Shown here: piece by piece, positions 9,844 to 22,000 of the stretch
Layout of the letters: each line of letters starts with the position of its first letter
How positions within the stretch are numbered: position 1 is the first letter of the stretch
From: Sebastes aleutianus
Taxonomy: Eukaryota > Chordata > Actinopteri > Perciformes > Sebastidae
NCBI GenBank assembly: GCA_916700875.1
Contig: CAKAKS010000039.1
Location: forward strand, 11,449,044 to 11,513,043
Length of the DNA: 64,000 bases
Direction of reading: 5' to 3'
Notes under the pieces: model-generated
The model's input: only the letters and a program-made list of their open reading frames with translations
Databases searched by the model: none
Told to the model about the DNA's origin: nothing
Position numbers and translations under genes: made by a program

Positions 9844-12800
9844 ATGGAGCTGTCGGATATCTCTTTCCCCATCCCTGCTGCAGATGATTTCTATGACGAC
9901 CCCTGCTTCAACACCAGCGACATGCACTTCTTCGAGGACCTGGACCCGCGGCTGGTCCACGTGGGCCTCCTGAAGCCGGACTCCTCCTCCTCTTCACCCT
10001 CGCCCTCCTCCCCTTCCTCATCCTCCTCTTCCTCGTCCCACCTCCTCCATCACCACCACCATGCCGAGGCGGAGGACGACGAGCACGTCCGCGCCCCCAG
10101 TGGACACCACCAGGCGGGCCGCTGTCTGCTCTGGGCCTGCAAAGCCTGCAAGAGGAAGACCACCAACGCGGACCGGAGGAAGGCGGCCACGATGCGGGAG
10201 CGAAGGCGGCTCAGTAAGGTCAACGACGCATTCGAGACTCTGAAGAGATGCACGTCGGCCAACCCCAACCAGAGGCTGCCCAAAGTGGAGATCCTGCGCA
10301 ACGCCATCAGCTACATCGAGTCTCTGCAGGCGCTGCTGCGAGGAGGCGGCGGACAGGACGATGGCTTCTACCCGGTGATGGAGCACTACAGCGGGGACTC
10401 GGACGCATCCAGCCCGCGGTCCAACTGCTCCGACGGCATGGTGAGTTCAGGGACCGACAGAGGGGCGTAGAGAGGAGGCTGTCTGAGCGCTCTGGATGCG
10501 TTCTGGAATGTCTCCAGTGCGTCTTTACGCACGGACAAGTTTTGCCTATAGGTTACTTTGAATGAATGAAAGACTTTATTTCGAACATGAAATAAATAAA
10601 AACAGATACAAAATAATAACAAACAAAACAAGAGTAATACTGTCCGAAAGGGAGTAAACGTATATTTCCCTACCCCTTTCTCACTTCTCCTCTAATAACT
10701 CATATATCATAGAATGGTAATATAATATAATATATAAACTATCCCAGATTTATTTACATCCCAAATTAAATTCAATTAGGCTGCTAATTAGAATATTTCA
10801 CCCTGGTAAGGCAGGGCAAGGCAGCTTTATTTGTAGAGCACATTTCAGCAACAGGGCTAATTCAAAATGCTTTTATATAAACATTCAAGAACATTGAGAC
10901 AAAGTGCAAAAGAACATTAAGACATAATTAAAACAGTTATAAAAACATTAAAGATTAGAAGATAAAAACAAGCTAAAAAAAGGATTGAAGCTAAAATAGA
11001 GTAATAACACACAAGAGTAAAAGCTCTAGTTGCAGTATAAGATAATTATCTGGTTTAATAAAAGGCAGCAGCAAACAGGAAAGTTTTAAGTTTTGATTTA
11101 AAAGAACTCAGAGTTGGAGTTGGTCCTGCAGGTTTCTGGGAGCTTGTTTGCACCAAATATTTGGTGCATAAAAACTGAACGCTGCTTCTGCATGTTTAGT
11201 TCTGACTCTGGGGACACTAAGCAGACCTGATCCAGATGAACCTGAGAGGTCTGGATGGTTCATAACATAGCAGAAGATCAGAAATGTATTTTGGCCTTAA
11301 ACCATTTAGTGCTTTGTAAACCAGCAGGAGTATTTTACACGGACACGTTTTGCCTATAGATTACTTTGATTGTGATTAACTTTACGTTTTTATTTCTTAG
11401 TCGTTGTTATCTTGGATTTATTCGTTAAAGTGCACTGATTAAATTTACATTTTATAGGTTTGAATCAAATGTTTTTCTGCCTTTTATTTTGTGTCAACAT
11501 TTCGTGTAATCTCACTGGTTTTGTGCCAAAAACAATTTCACAGAGAGAAGGGGCTAAAAGCGGCCTGAACTATACTTCAATCTAACTTTGTAATTTATTG
11601 TCAGAAGGAAAAGAAAAAAAAGACAACTATTTTAAATGTTTTTTCCTCAGTGAATCTAGATTTGTAGCAACATCTTCTAGTTTTTAGTGGAAACTGAAGA
11701 TTTGTTTTTTCGTTGGATCTCATTCATTCTGTCCTCTAAACACTGAGACGATTTATTAAAATCGTTTTTAAATGTAAAAATATCTAATGCACTATTGATG
11801 TTAACGAATGCATCGAAACAAATTCACCTTATAATTTCGGATTCACAACAGGTACTATTACTGTTAGTTTTTAATTATTTGATATGATTTTATTCAAACA
11901 TTTCAGGAAAATTGTCAAAAAAAAGAAAAAAAAAAGGAAGATATCACGACGATAACTGATATATTTTGTAGTATTCCTGTCGGTCAGTAGTGTGTTGTGA
12001 CTTTATTTATAATACGAATTTGACTTTTTCTAAATTATTTTCTGACCTTTCAACTCATTATCCACTTCTCTTTTGGACTGAGTGCTGCAACATTTGGGCT
12101 TCAGGTTTCTCTAATAAGATTATAAAATTGTGAATTTCTGTTACTGATTTCACAAGTACAATAATGCAGACATTTTAGTGGATCTAATTTCTTAATTAAT
12201 TTCTTGTTTTTCTTTCTGCAGACGGATTTCAATGGCCCTACCTGTCAGTCAAACAGAAGAAGGAGTTATGACAGCTCTTACTTCTCCGAGACTCCAAACG
12301 GTAAGAAACATGAAAGAACATATAATACTATATTATAGCATAATATTTATGATACAATAATATTACCAGCTAACAGGCCAATTAGTCTGCTAATTCAAAT
12401 AATTCACCCCTGGTAGTAAAACAAAGACAAACAGAAGAAGCAATAAAAACAGCAGCCTGAAGAGGCCAATAACCATAAAATAAAATGTTCCTTTAAACTG
12501 TCAGTAATAAAGGAGCAGCTCTTGTATTAAAAAACTAAATGTTAAGTAGCCTAATGCATGTTTGTTGTTTTAGTGGCAAATCATATTGTAGAAATTCAAA
12601 TATTTTATTGAAAATATAATGAGAACAATCTCATTAGTTTAATCCACATTTAATTCATGTTAAATAATTTAAACTCTTACTTTATTTAACATGAATACTG
12701 GGCAACATTCACCAAACTTCTGGCACATATCTTAAACCAGTTTTTAAATATGATTATATTTTTATCTACAGTAAATCTATAGTTTTGTCAATAGAAATCA

Positions 12801-13299
12801 AACAGCATAATAATAATACAGCATAAAATACTCTGTTAGCAGGAAGATAATGATAAAAACTGAGCTTTTTGTTATACTTTCATGATTAAAGTCACTTAAA
12901 ATTAAACTAATGTAACAGTTGAACCAAAGGACGGATAAAATGTTCAGTTATCTACGAAGGAGTAGATCATGTTCTTTTATTTTTTCAGGATAATTTGGTC
13001 GTTAAACATTAAAGATGAAAGAAAACATTACATTTCATACAGAACTGTAATTAAACTGTGATGTTTTGTGTGCTGCAGGCGGTCTGAAGAGTAACCGGAG
13101 CTCAGTGGTCTCCAGTCTGGACTGTCTGTCCAGCATCGTGGAGCGGATCTCCACCGACAACAGCAGCCTGCTGCCGGCCGCCGACGGCCCCGGACCCTCG
13201 CCACCGGCCCCCGCTGGCGAGGCAGCTGCACCCGGGCCCGTCCAGATCCCCTCCCCGACCGCCAGCCAGGACCCCAACCTGATCTATCAAGTCCTATAG
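9844..13299 (+). CDS. myod2: MyoD-family myogenic bHLH transcription factor (MyoD2)
   Basis: Three coding exons: 9844-10440, 12222-12300 and 13079-13299, with GT-AG introns and consistent phases. They encode 298 residues, a usual MyoD length. Residues 1-46 are the acidic activation region (MELSDISFPIP...). Residues 47-73 are a Ser/Pro run ending in a His run. The Cys/His-rich segment with Trp97 (RCLLWACKACK) is at 93-103. The basic region is at about 110-122 and carries the Ala115-Thr116 pair of the myogenic code, and helix-loop-helix follows to about 165. The helix III motif (SSVVSSLDCLSSIVERIS) is at 233-250, and the protein ends YQVL. It would act in the nucleus as a dimer with E proteins on CANNTG sites to drive muscle genes. 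Assignment to the myod2 rather than myod1 paralogue rests on the Ser/His insertion and the neighbouring tnnt3-prr33-lsp1 block. Family membership is certain and the paralogue likely. Confidence 0.93.
10524..11375. repeat. Repeat insertion in myod2 intron 1 flanked by direct repeats
   Basis: A 38-40 bp segment around 'ttttgcctata' at 10524-10562 recurs with few changes at 11335-11375. Between the copies lie two typical dispersed repeats: a tract after 'gaatgaaagactttatttcg' (10563 onward) and one beginning 'ggcaaggcagctttatttgt' (10807 onward). The intron therefore holds about 800 bp of inserted DNA. Confidence 0.65.
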
Positions 13300-14760
13300 A
13301 CCTTCACACCCGGGACTTTACCATCCTGTCACACCGTCCAGTCATACCACAAACACACACAGTGGAAATATACTTTTCACTAACTTTAATTTAATTTAAA
13401 AGATGAACTGAGTCTTCACAACCTGTTTGCATCAAGTTTTATAATTTAGAAACGTATCCGTTCACACCTGTTTTTATTTTCTTAAGCTGAGATGTATGGA
13501 AGCTCATTACTGCCAGGAAAACAAAAATAACTGAGTGTGAAAAATCATTTGATACAAGTTCGTCAAATTAAAAAAAATTCTTAAGGCCCACTTACTAATC
13601 TTACACAGTCTTCATCAGTGTTCATCAGAGTTTGATATTTTATATCAGATTTTATAGTTTTTATAGTTACTGAGCAAACTCCACGAGCTGATGAAGATCG
13701 TGATATATGGTCAAAAGATCTGGAAATGGGCCTCGAGTTAACAACAACAAAAAGGTTATTTCTAAATATTAATTCAGTCTTAATTCAACAGCTGTTAGAT
13801 AAGGAATACAAATTAACTGTGTGTCAGTGATAAATAATAATTGTTATAAATAATAATTATAAGATAAAGTCAGAATTTTTACTCCCTATAAAATGTTTTA
13901 CAATATAATTTGTTGATCTGGTAAAAGGTAAAACGTGGGAATATAAAGAATAATAATGAAAGTTAGAAAGTGGCCATGTTGATTTTTATCATTCCAAAGT
14001 TTCCATACATTAGATTTATTTTCCTGGCAGGAATGATCTTCCATAATTCCGCATATTTGACCTCCATATTCTCTTTCCTGCTGATAAAATAAGTACATTT
14101 TACATTTAGACAAAACCACTTAAATGCTGGGAAATGTAGTTTGTTTAAACAGGTTTACTGATGAATACAAATCAGTTCAGTTCTTGCTGTATTTTTATTT
14201 TATTTTAAGTTATGAGTTAAATATTTTAAAGGCTCAGTTTGAGCCATTCAGATGGATTTTTCTTCCTTTCTGTGTAAAAGTCTATTTGATGAAGGACGGA
14301 GGCCAAAAAACAAAAAAAACATCCATTTACATTCCTCCACTTTTGTCCATCTGAACTCGTAAAAAGCCCCAGCTGTTCATTTCCCTCAGGAAAGAAAAAA
14401 ACCCAACAATAATCCTGTGATATTTTACAAAGATGTCAAACAAAAACGGCAGATTTCTGTAGAGAAACTGCAGGAATAAATAAGTGTGGGAGTTCAGACC
14501 TCCTTCCTGTCAAAGTCAAACTAAAACACATTTATTTCATTTGTCGTTTTCATTCACTGCAGCGGAGGACCATTTTTCTGTTTCTGTACATATTATGTAA
14601 ATAAGAGCTGATTTGTTCCAACTGAACGTATTAATTATGTATTTAATGTTTCTGTCTGTATGTGCTTTTGTTTGTTGTGAAAATGTTAAACTTTATATTT
14701 ATACATCTGAAAACTGAGTGACAGTCTAATAAATGAACCTGCTTATTTATACAAAAAACA
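13300..14760 (+). other. myod2: myod2 3' UTR and polyA signal
   Basis: The AT-rich sequence after the stop codon runs to an AATAAA at 14728-14733, followed by a T/A-rich flank, the best candidate for the mRNA end. This gives a 3' UTR of about 1.4 kb. Short open frames inside it have no coding character. Confidence 0.7.
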
Positions 14761-15711
14761 CGACTCTGCTTTTTAATTTCCTTGAAATGTTTTATTTTAT
14801 GATAAACTATTTAGGCCTCAAATTTAACATTTACATTTTTTATTAAGGGTAAAAAAACAACCGCACATTTGGAAATTTAGTTTATTTTAGTTGAACATAC
14901 GATATGTCATACATTTAATATTTTTGCACAAAAAAAGCATATAAACATTTATTTTATCTTAGTTGAACATAATATATTCAATACTTTTTGTAACTTTATC
15001 AATATTTAATTATTAACTGCAGCTATGAATGTTTTAAAACAACATTTCTTTTTACATTTTAAAAATTAAAAAAATAATTATATTTTCGTACCAGCCTTTT
15101 CAAAACAACATTGCTTGTAATGAACATTTATAATTCAATTTAAATATATATTTTTTGGTAATGGTTTAATATTTCACTTTTAAAAACAGCTGCACAAATT
15201 AAATGTATTATTTGAGTTTTCTATCTGTGTCACCAGAAAGATTTTTTAATTCAGAGTGAAATGATAAATTTTAATATTATGAATATAATAATCATTACAA
15301 AAACACAATCAGCTTTTGGATACTAATTTCCCCAAAAAAACAGGATATTTAAATATAAAATAGATTTTAGTTTAACATAAGATATTTAATAATTGTAGGC
15401 TTGAAAACATTTAATTAAGGGCAGCTACTAATTTCTTTAAACCTCAAAAATACTGATCTTGAATTGCTTTTAATTTTATTTTCATACCTGCCTTTTCAGC
15501 TTTTAGATATTTTTCTCAATAAACATTGTATGTAACAGTCTGATTTCTATTAAACAAGCTGCTGAATACGAACAGAAGATTCAGCCTTTAAACCTGTTGA
15601 CTCAAAGAGCTGCAGCGCCATCGTTCGGTCGCACAGAAGAACTGCAGGTGTTTCTGAACTGCATCTATGAAACTTTAATACTTAAGTTTCATATTTTATT
15701 GACATTTGTGC
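14761..15711. other. AT-rich intergenic DNA
   Basis: Very AT-rich, with poly-A/T runs and no open frame of note. I see no gene or clear repeat. Confidence 0.6.
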
Positions 15712-16035
15712 TGTCAATTGATTAAATTAGTTCGTGATTAATCACAAGTTAATCACACATTTTTTATCTGTTCAAAATGTATCTTAAAGGGAGATTTGTC
15801 AAGTATTTAATACTCTTATCAACATGGGAGTGGACAAATATGTTGCTTTATGCAAATGTATGTATATATTTCTTATTGGAAATCAATTAACAACGCAAAA
15901 CAATGACAAATATTGTCCAGAAACCCTCACAGGTACTGCATTTAGCATAAGAAATATGCTCAAATCATAACATGGCAAACTGCAGCCCAACAGGCAACAA
16001 CAGCTGTCAGTGTGTCAGTATGCTGACTTGACTAT
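15712..16035. mobile_element. Diverged copy of the 45.5-kb TIR element
   Basis: Starts 'gctgtcaattgatta' and shares a long, nearly identical core ('ttaaagggagatttgtcaag', 'ttaatactcttatcaacatg', 'cagaaaccctcacaggtact') with 45453-45864. Here the right terminus is missing or diverged. Confidence 0.85.
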
Positions 16036-16125
16036 GACTTGCCCCAAACTGCATGTGATTATCATAAAGTGGGCATGTCTGTAAAGGGGAGACTCGTGGG
16101 TACCCAGAGAACCCATTTTCATACC

Positions 16126-16690
16126 CCAGCCTTCTTTATAAAATGTCTCTTTTCTAAATCAGGTCCCAACTTCAATCATCACAGTCACCAAACTGATGTG
16201 AAAACCAGATCAGATGTTTCTAACACACTTTATAGACTTGTACCTGCACACAGGTGTTCACAATCAACAACCACACACCTGTTTCATGTTCTCTCAATCA
16301 GGTGGTGAGGAATCACAGTGAGAATCATTGGATTCAAGCCTCTAAAAAATACATCAAATAAAGAATAATGATGATATTTTATTAATCCATGAAGTGAGTT
16401 TTATGACCAAGAACTGATCAATTTTTTGTTACATTTTTGTTACAATTACAGTTACTGTTTCCAGAAATGTATTTTTCCGAAACACTTGCTGCTTTCTTAG
16501 GGACCCTAATGCAGTGTTTGTACATTTTAAAACCGAAAATACTATAAAGCCCTAAAATCTTTACTTTAGCACCCCTTTTTATCCTAATTCAGTCACTGCA
16601 CCGAATTATTTATTGATTAAATAATATAAGAAACAGACCATACTGTTGAGAGTATTTGATAAAATAACAAATAAATTGGACAACATTTTT
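16126..16690. repeat. Direct repeat A, copy 1
   Basis: About 290 bp here (from 'ccagccttctttataaaatg') match 18160-18450 almost base for base. The similarity continues, with small indels, to about 16690 versus 18655. Open frames of 89 and 74 codons in the two copies are shared only because the DNA is duplicated. Confidence 0.9.
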
Positions 16691-16762
16691 TTCTCCATGT
16701 ACTAAATTAACTATTAGTAAAGAGGCCTTTCTACCAGCTAAAAACATAAAACACCATTCAGA

Positions 16763-17388
16763 CAGTCTCAGAGCAGTTCGTTAAATGGTCACGAAATTTA
16801 ATTTATTTGATTCGTGTACATAGACACGAATTTCCTTTTTTTTCGTGACACTCAGCAAGACTTCCAACAATTTATTTTTCGTGTGTTCTCCTATGAATGT
16901 CCAGCAACACGTGACGCACGTGTCAATTTATGCCCCAGTCTTTTCAAAATAAAACTACTTAGTTAGGTTTAGGAATAGATGGACTTAGTTAGGATTAGGC
17001 AACAAAAATAACACCGGTGTGTTAGTGGCGTAACTTAAATACAGACATTACGTGACAAAAACTACTTGGATAGCTTTTGGAAAAGATGACTGTTTGGGTT
17101 AAAATAACTTTGGAAGTGCTGTAACTTAAGTACGGAAGTTACGTGACAAATAAATCAAAGTTGACTTGTGGTTTCACACGGGGTTCGAACACCGGTGGCC
17201 CACCCATTCACCCCGACCTCCTCCCTATGCAGTGTTCTTTATACTTCCCAGTTCACAATTACATGGATTACATACGAATTGATTTTGTGCTGACCATCAC
17301 GCAAAAATTTTGAAATTTGTGTCTATGTACACAAATCAATACATTACATTTTGTGACAATTTCATTAACTGCTGTGAGACTGGGCTGA
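16763..17388. mobile_element. hAT-like MITE, full copy with target duplication
   Basis: Terminal inverted repeats of about 70 bp: the left end from CAGTCTCAGAGCAG, the right end in reverse complement from CAGCCCAGTCTCACAGCAG. CCATTCAGA flanks both ends (16754-16762 and 17389-17397), a target duplication containing the 8 bp typical of hAT. No transposase frame. Other copies or fragments of this family lie at 17928, 23355, 28065, 39000, 42030, 43337, 46030 and 58505. Confidence 0.88.
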
Positions 17389-17457
17389 CCATTCAGACAT
17401 ATAGAGGAGTCCTCTCAGACATCTGACTGGACAGTTTTGTGGCAGCAGATTCCGAAC

Positions 17458-17710
17458 TTTGAATGGTAGTGTTAGTAAAAATAGGAATACCATAGTCTAA
17501 AAGTACTCCATTACAAGTAAAAGATCTGCATTCAAAACATCACTTTAAGTAAAAGTATTATCACTAAAACTAACTTAAATTATCAAAAGTTAAAGTATTT
17601 ACTATACAGAAACACCCCTTCCTTTCAGCGTGTTATCATGAATAATACATTTATCATCCATTGCATTATTGGATAGTATTACTTCATGTTGTATATGTGA
17701 TATTTTATAA
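17458..17710. repeat. 'agtactt' dispersed repeat fragment
   Basis: Contains 'agtactccattacaagtaaa' and 'gatctgcattcaaaacatca', matching the repeat family also seen at 3545 and 25117. Confidence 0.7.
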
Positions 17711-17927
17711 GAATCCATTTGGCCCATAGAGCAGTGGCGTTTCCTTTAACTCCGCCTCCCAGCCCTCGGTCCAGCCGCGGTCTGGGTCTCATTCACATGA
17801 ACGGAGGAAGGAAAGTAACTCTGGATTCGGCTGTTCAGACAGCATTTTGTTCTCCATATACTAAACTAAATAACATCTATTTGTAAAGAGGACTTTCTAC
17901 AAGATAAAAGCATGAAACACCATTCAG

Positions 17928-18010
17928 ACACAGTCTCACAGCAGTTCGTGAAATAGTCACAAATTGAATCTATCGGTATTGATTCGTGTACATAGACACA
18001 AATTTCCCTT
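17928..18010. mobile_element. Left end fragment of the hAT-like MITE
   Basis: 'cagtctcacagcagttcgtg' and the following 'gattcgtgtacatagacaca' match the left terminal repeat of the element at 16763. The rest of the element is missing. Confidence 0.85.
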
Positions 18011-18159
18011 TTTTTTTTACCACTTTGTTGGTTTTCACTGTCATTCGTCGTCCGTGTACCACTATGTATCTGGACCAGTTGGTATTCAGTGAGACTAAGC
18101 TGTTGTCTGAGTGAAATGTGTTGGTTGCATCAAAACTCAAGTATAAACTAAAAACAGCC

Positions 18160-18655
18160 CCAGCCTTCTTTCTGAAATGTCTCTTTTCTAAATCAGGTCC
18201 CAACTTCAATCATCACAGTCACCAAACTGATGTGAAAATCAGATCAGAGGTTTCTAACACACTTTATAGACTTGTACCTGCACACAGGTGTTCACAATCA
18301 ACAATCACACACCTGTTTCCTGTTCTCTCAATCAGGTGGTGAGGAATCACAGTGAGTAGTATTGGATTCAAGCCTCTAAAAAATACATCAAATAAAGAAT
18401 AATGATGATATTTTATTAATCCATGAAGTGAGTTATATGACCAAGAACTGATGAATCTTGTAACATGTATTGTTTGTACAACACATATGTTGTAGTATTT
18501 GTACATTTTGAAAATGAAAATAATACTATAAAGCCCTAAAAACTATTAATTAAGTCACTGCACCGAATTGTTTTATTTTGTTGTTTTGTTTTTATTGATT
18601 AAACAATATAGGAAATGGACCATACTGTTGAGAGCATTTGTATAAAATAAAGACG
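18160..18655. repeat. Direct repeat A, copy 2
   Basis: Second copy of the block at 16126-16690, same orientation, about 2.03 kb away. It lies just downstream of the tnnt3 3' end. Confidence 0.9.
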
Positions 18656-18833
18656 TTTTCAGACTATGATTGCAGAGCCTCCATATATCCTGCTGACTAA
18701 ACCATTAAACACCAAGTTCAATTCAACTCTGCAGTTAGAAAACAGTGTTGAACAAATGACTGTCTGAAAAATACTGAACTTTATTGATTTCTGAATAACA
18801 ACAGCTCTACAGACATGGTTTGAAGTGTCACAC

Positions 18834-18839
18834 TTTATT
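18834..18839 (-). promoter_or_regulatory. tnnt3: tnnt3 polyA signal (candidate)
   Basis: AATAAA on the minus strand about 245 bp past the stop codon. A second AATAAA lies at 18780-18785. Either would end a 3' UTR of 260-330 nt. Confidence 0.6.
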
Positions 18840-19081
18840 TACAAAAACACTGAGAACCAAACAGCTGAGGGCGAGGAAGCATGATGGCGAAACAAATTAT
18901 TTTTTTATTCCAATTGAACAGCAGCTAAAGGCTCCTGGTTGCATGTATCGGGACGTGGGTTGATAACCGCAAAGTCCACCTCAGCGTTACAGGCTTCTTC
19001 TGAGCTATGACCTTCGCCACTGTGTGCGTTGTTTCATCAGGCGTGTGTCCGAGACGATCGAAGTTTGGATTCTGAGACGAT

Positions 19082-22000
19082 CTACTTTCTGCGGCGAGCG
19101 GCGGCTCCCTTCTTGCTGCTGTAATACGGAAAAACAAACAAAATACGGAAACATGTCAGAACTCTTTGTAAACGTTTGTTCAACAAAGGACAGTTGATGG
19201 CTGTGCAGGCTTTGTTTCAATTTCACATCAATTCACACTTCAGGGTTTGGTGCCTTGCTTAAAGGCAGTAGTCAAACAATACAAAAGTGTTTTCCCCCAC
19301 CCATTTTGAACATTATCAGCCCATTGAATGGGCGTTATCAGTGGTTATCACTAGCATTATAATGCTTCAGACGGGCCAAACTGCACCTATCACGTTGTGA
19401 CAGTGAAAGTTAAATTGTGAATTGAACAACCAGGTCTCACGGGAAGGCGTGTAAATACCACGACATTACACGGACATTCTGCGTGTCATGAGTACGCATT
19501 TTAACATTTTTGCGAGTCATTTGTACACCGCTTTTCGCATGTTAAAATAATTAAGTAAACTAAGTAAAACATGTACAAAAACAACTACGGAAAACATGCC
19601 ACAAACGTCAAAAAAACACGTCACAAACACCACTAACGTAACTTAGAAAAAACAAAACACAGATCAATAACGGTCTCGAACATGGGTCTCCTGGTTAAAA
19701 GTCCTGTGTTTGTTGGACCTGCCCACCATAAGTGGTCTTTCTTGTTTTTTATACTTTGTCACTAACTCTTACCGTAGCATTTATATGTGGATGCGTTTAC
19801 ATTGCAGTCAGTACAGGATACATGATGTACAAAAGACACGCGAAAATCAAGAAAGGCATACTTATTGTATGCTAAACGCCTTGCGCATTATCGTGGTACT
19901 GATATGCCTTTTTGTGTGAACGGGCTGGAATAGAAACAAAACATCTTTAGGTTTAGGCAACAAAACTACTTGGTTAAATTTAGGAAAAGATTGTGGTTTG
20001 GGTTAAAATAAGTATGTTTGTTACGTGACTTTACGTAACACTTTGTGCAACAAAAATATGGGAAAATAAGTCAACATTGTCCTTTGGTTTCTGCTAGCTG
20101 ACCCTGTCTCCTACAAAATGATGCTCCCATACAACTAAACGGCATTCTCAATTACGTTTCGAGGGAAACCGATTTTTTCCCAGATTACGGTCGCAGTTTT
20201 AAACACGCGGTTAACGTTGTAAACTGAAACAAAACAAATAATGCAGCAAAACTACTTGGTTAGGTTTAGTAAAAAAACATGTGTGTCTTAAAATGAAACG
20301 TCATTTGAAACGTATTTCTGATACGTCAAAAACAAACAATCCGTGACAAAATATGTTTCCCTCAAAACGTAATTCACAATGCAGTTACGGCTGCTGCTAA
20401 CATGTCGTCCTAAAAAATATACTTACAAAAATAAACTCATTTAAATAAAGCCACTGGAGATAAACACTGTTAAGTTTGAGGGAAGGTTGAATCTTTTAGT
20501 TTGTGAATTTAGGCTATATTGTAGACGTTTGCTAACGGAATGCTAACTGACACAGAAAATGCTTTAACTATAATTCTCCCTCTTGTTCACAAAGCTCGAC
20601 AGGTTGACTATGAATTCTTCAGTTTCCTGCCTTGTTTGCATGTGACAGTTGTTTCTGTTTGTGTATTTATCTGATCATGCAATAGATTAGCATTTCCCTG
20701 CTGCAGTCAATTTAAAAAGTAACTGAACGATGAAAATGTATTTCATTTAATGGAACAAAATATAAGCCTAGCTTACAAGGTGTAAAAGAATGGAGATCAT
20801 GTTTAAGTTCTCATATTTTAAACTGCTTATATAAAAAATATTCAGAGAGAAAGGTATAGATCATGAAATACACTTTTTTGTGATCATGAGAATAAAACAA
20901 CTTCTGTTTTCAAAGGGATTTCAAGCAACATGCAAATGGCAAAAAAGCAAAATTTCCAGCCTATAACATTACAGTCAGACGTCGCTGTTGACATGTTGAA
21001 GTTCAGACAGAAATCAGTCACAAACTCATGCAGCACTTACCTGCACATACTGAATCATTACCGAGTCCAACAGGCTCTCACACACAATGAAGTAAAGACG
21101 TCAGTATGACGAGAAGGACCCTGAACTTTACAATAAAAAAGGATGCATTGACCAGTAACTGTTGCGAGGTTATCCATCCTTTTTCAGAGAACGCCAGGGA
21201 ATACTCCTCACATACCGATACTGGATAACACCAGTATGTTTACAGTTATAATGAAATGTAAGCTCTTATTAATGGGAACATAATATAACACACAATATGT
21301 TTGGGACATTACAGAAGCAGACACGAATAAATACTGAGCCCGCCAGGCGTTATGTAGCAGAAACAAAAGTAGTAGGAATATGTGCGCACTGATTGCTAAA
21401 TCAAGCTAACGAATAAATAATATTATTTAAAATCTTTGCTTGATTTAGCAAATCATTTGCATGAAATTCCACAACTTTTCTTTTGTACCACATGAACATG
21501 ACTGGGCCTCTGTGAAGACGAACAAAAACATCAACTTGCTTTTTTGAATAACTAACATATATAGATTAGCATTTTAGTCCAAAAAAATTTTATAACCAGT
21601 TTTTTAGGAGGGTAACGTCAAACTGAGCTCTAGAGAAAAACAAGATGGAAAGTTAATATTATGAAACCCTATTATTAGCTGTAAACAATTCAGTTTAGTT
21701 ATACTAAGCTTCCTACGTTAGCTAGTTAGCCGAGCTGACTTTCCATGATCAATCTAGCCATATTAGCCTTCAACTATATTAGCTGGTCGGCTAGCCTGCT
21801 AAACTTCTGAAAGTGCACAAGTAAAATGTTTGTTTTAACTTTTAGCTTATTAGCCTGTTAGTTTTATAGATTAAAATTTCAACCCACTGTAGAAATATAA
21901 TATTTCCAAATAGCTAACGTCACAGTCCTGGTGACAAACTGCTGCTACTGTTGTATTTCTGGACAAACGTGACATGTATGAACAGTGTGCCTCCATGTTG

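Noticed and set aside
10018..10386. Minus- and plus-strand frames overlapping the first MyoD exon
   Set aside because: They are shadows of the GC-rich MyoD coding sequence.
17161..17200. B-box-like 'gggttcgaac'
   Set aside because: It lies inside the hAT-like MITE and has no A-box at the right distance.
18118..18342. Open frame similar to the one at 16039-16308
   Set aside because: The likeness comes from a DNA duplication that is non-coding in both places.
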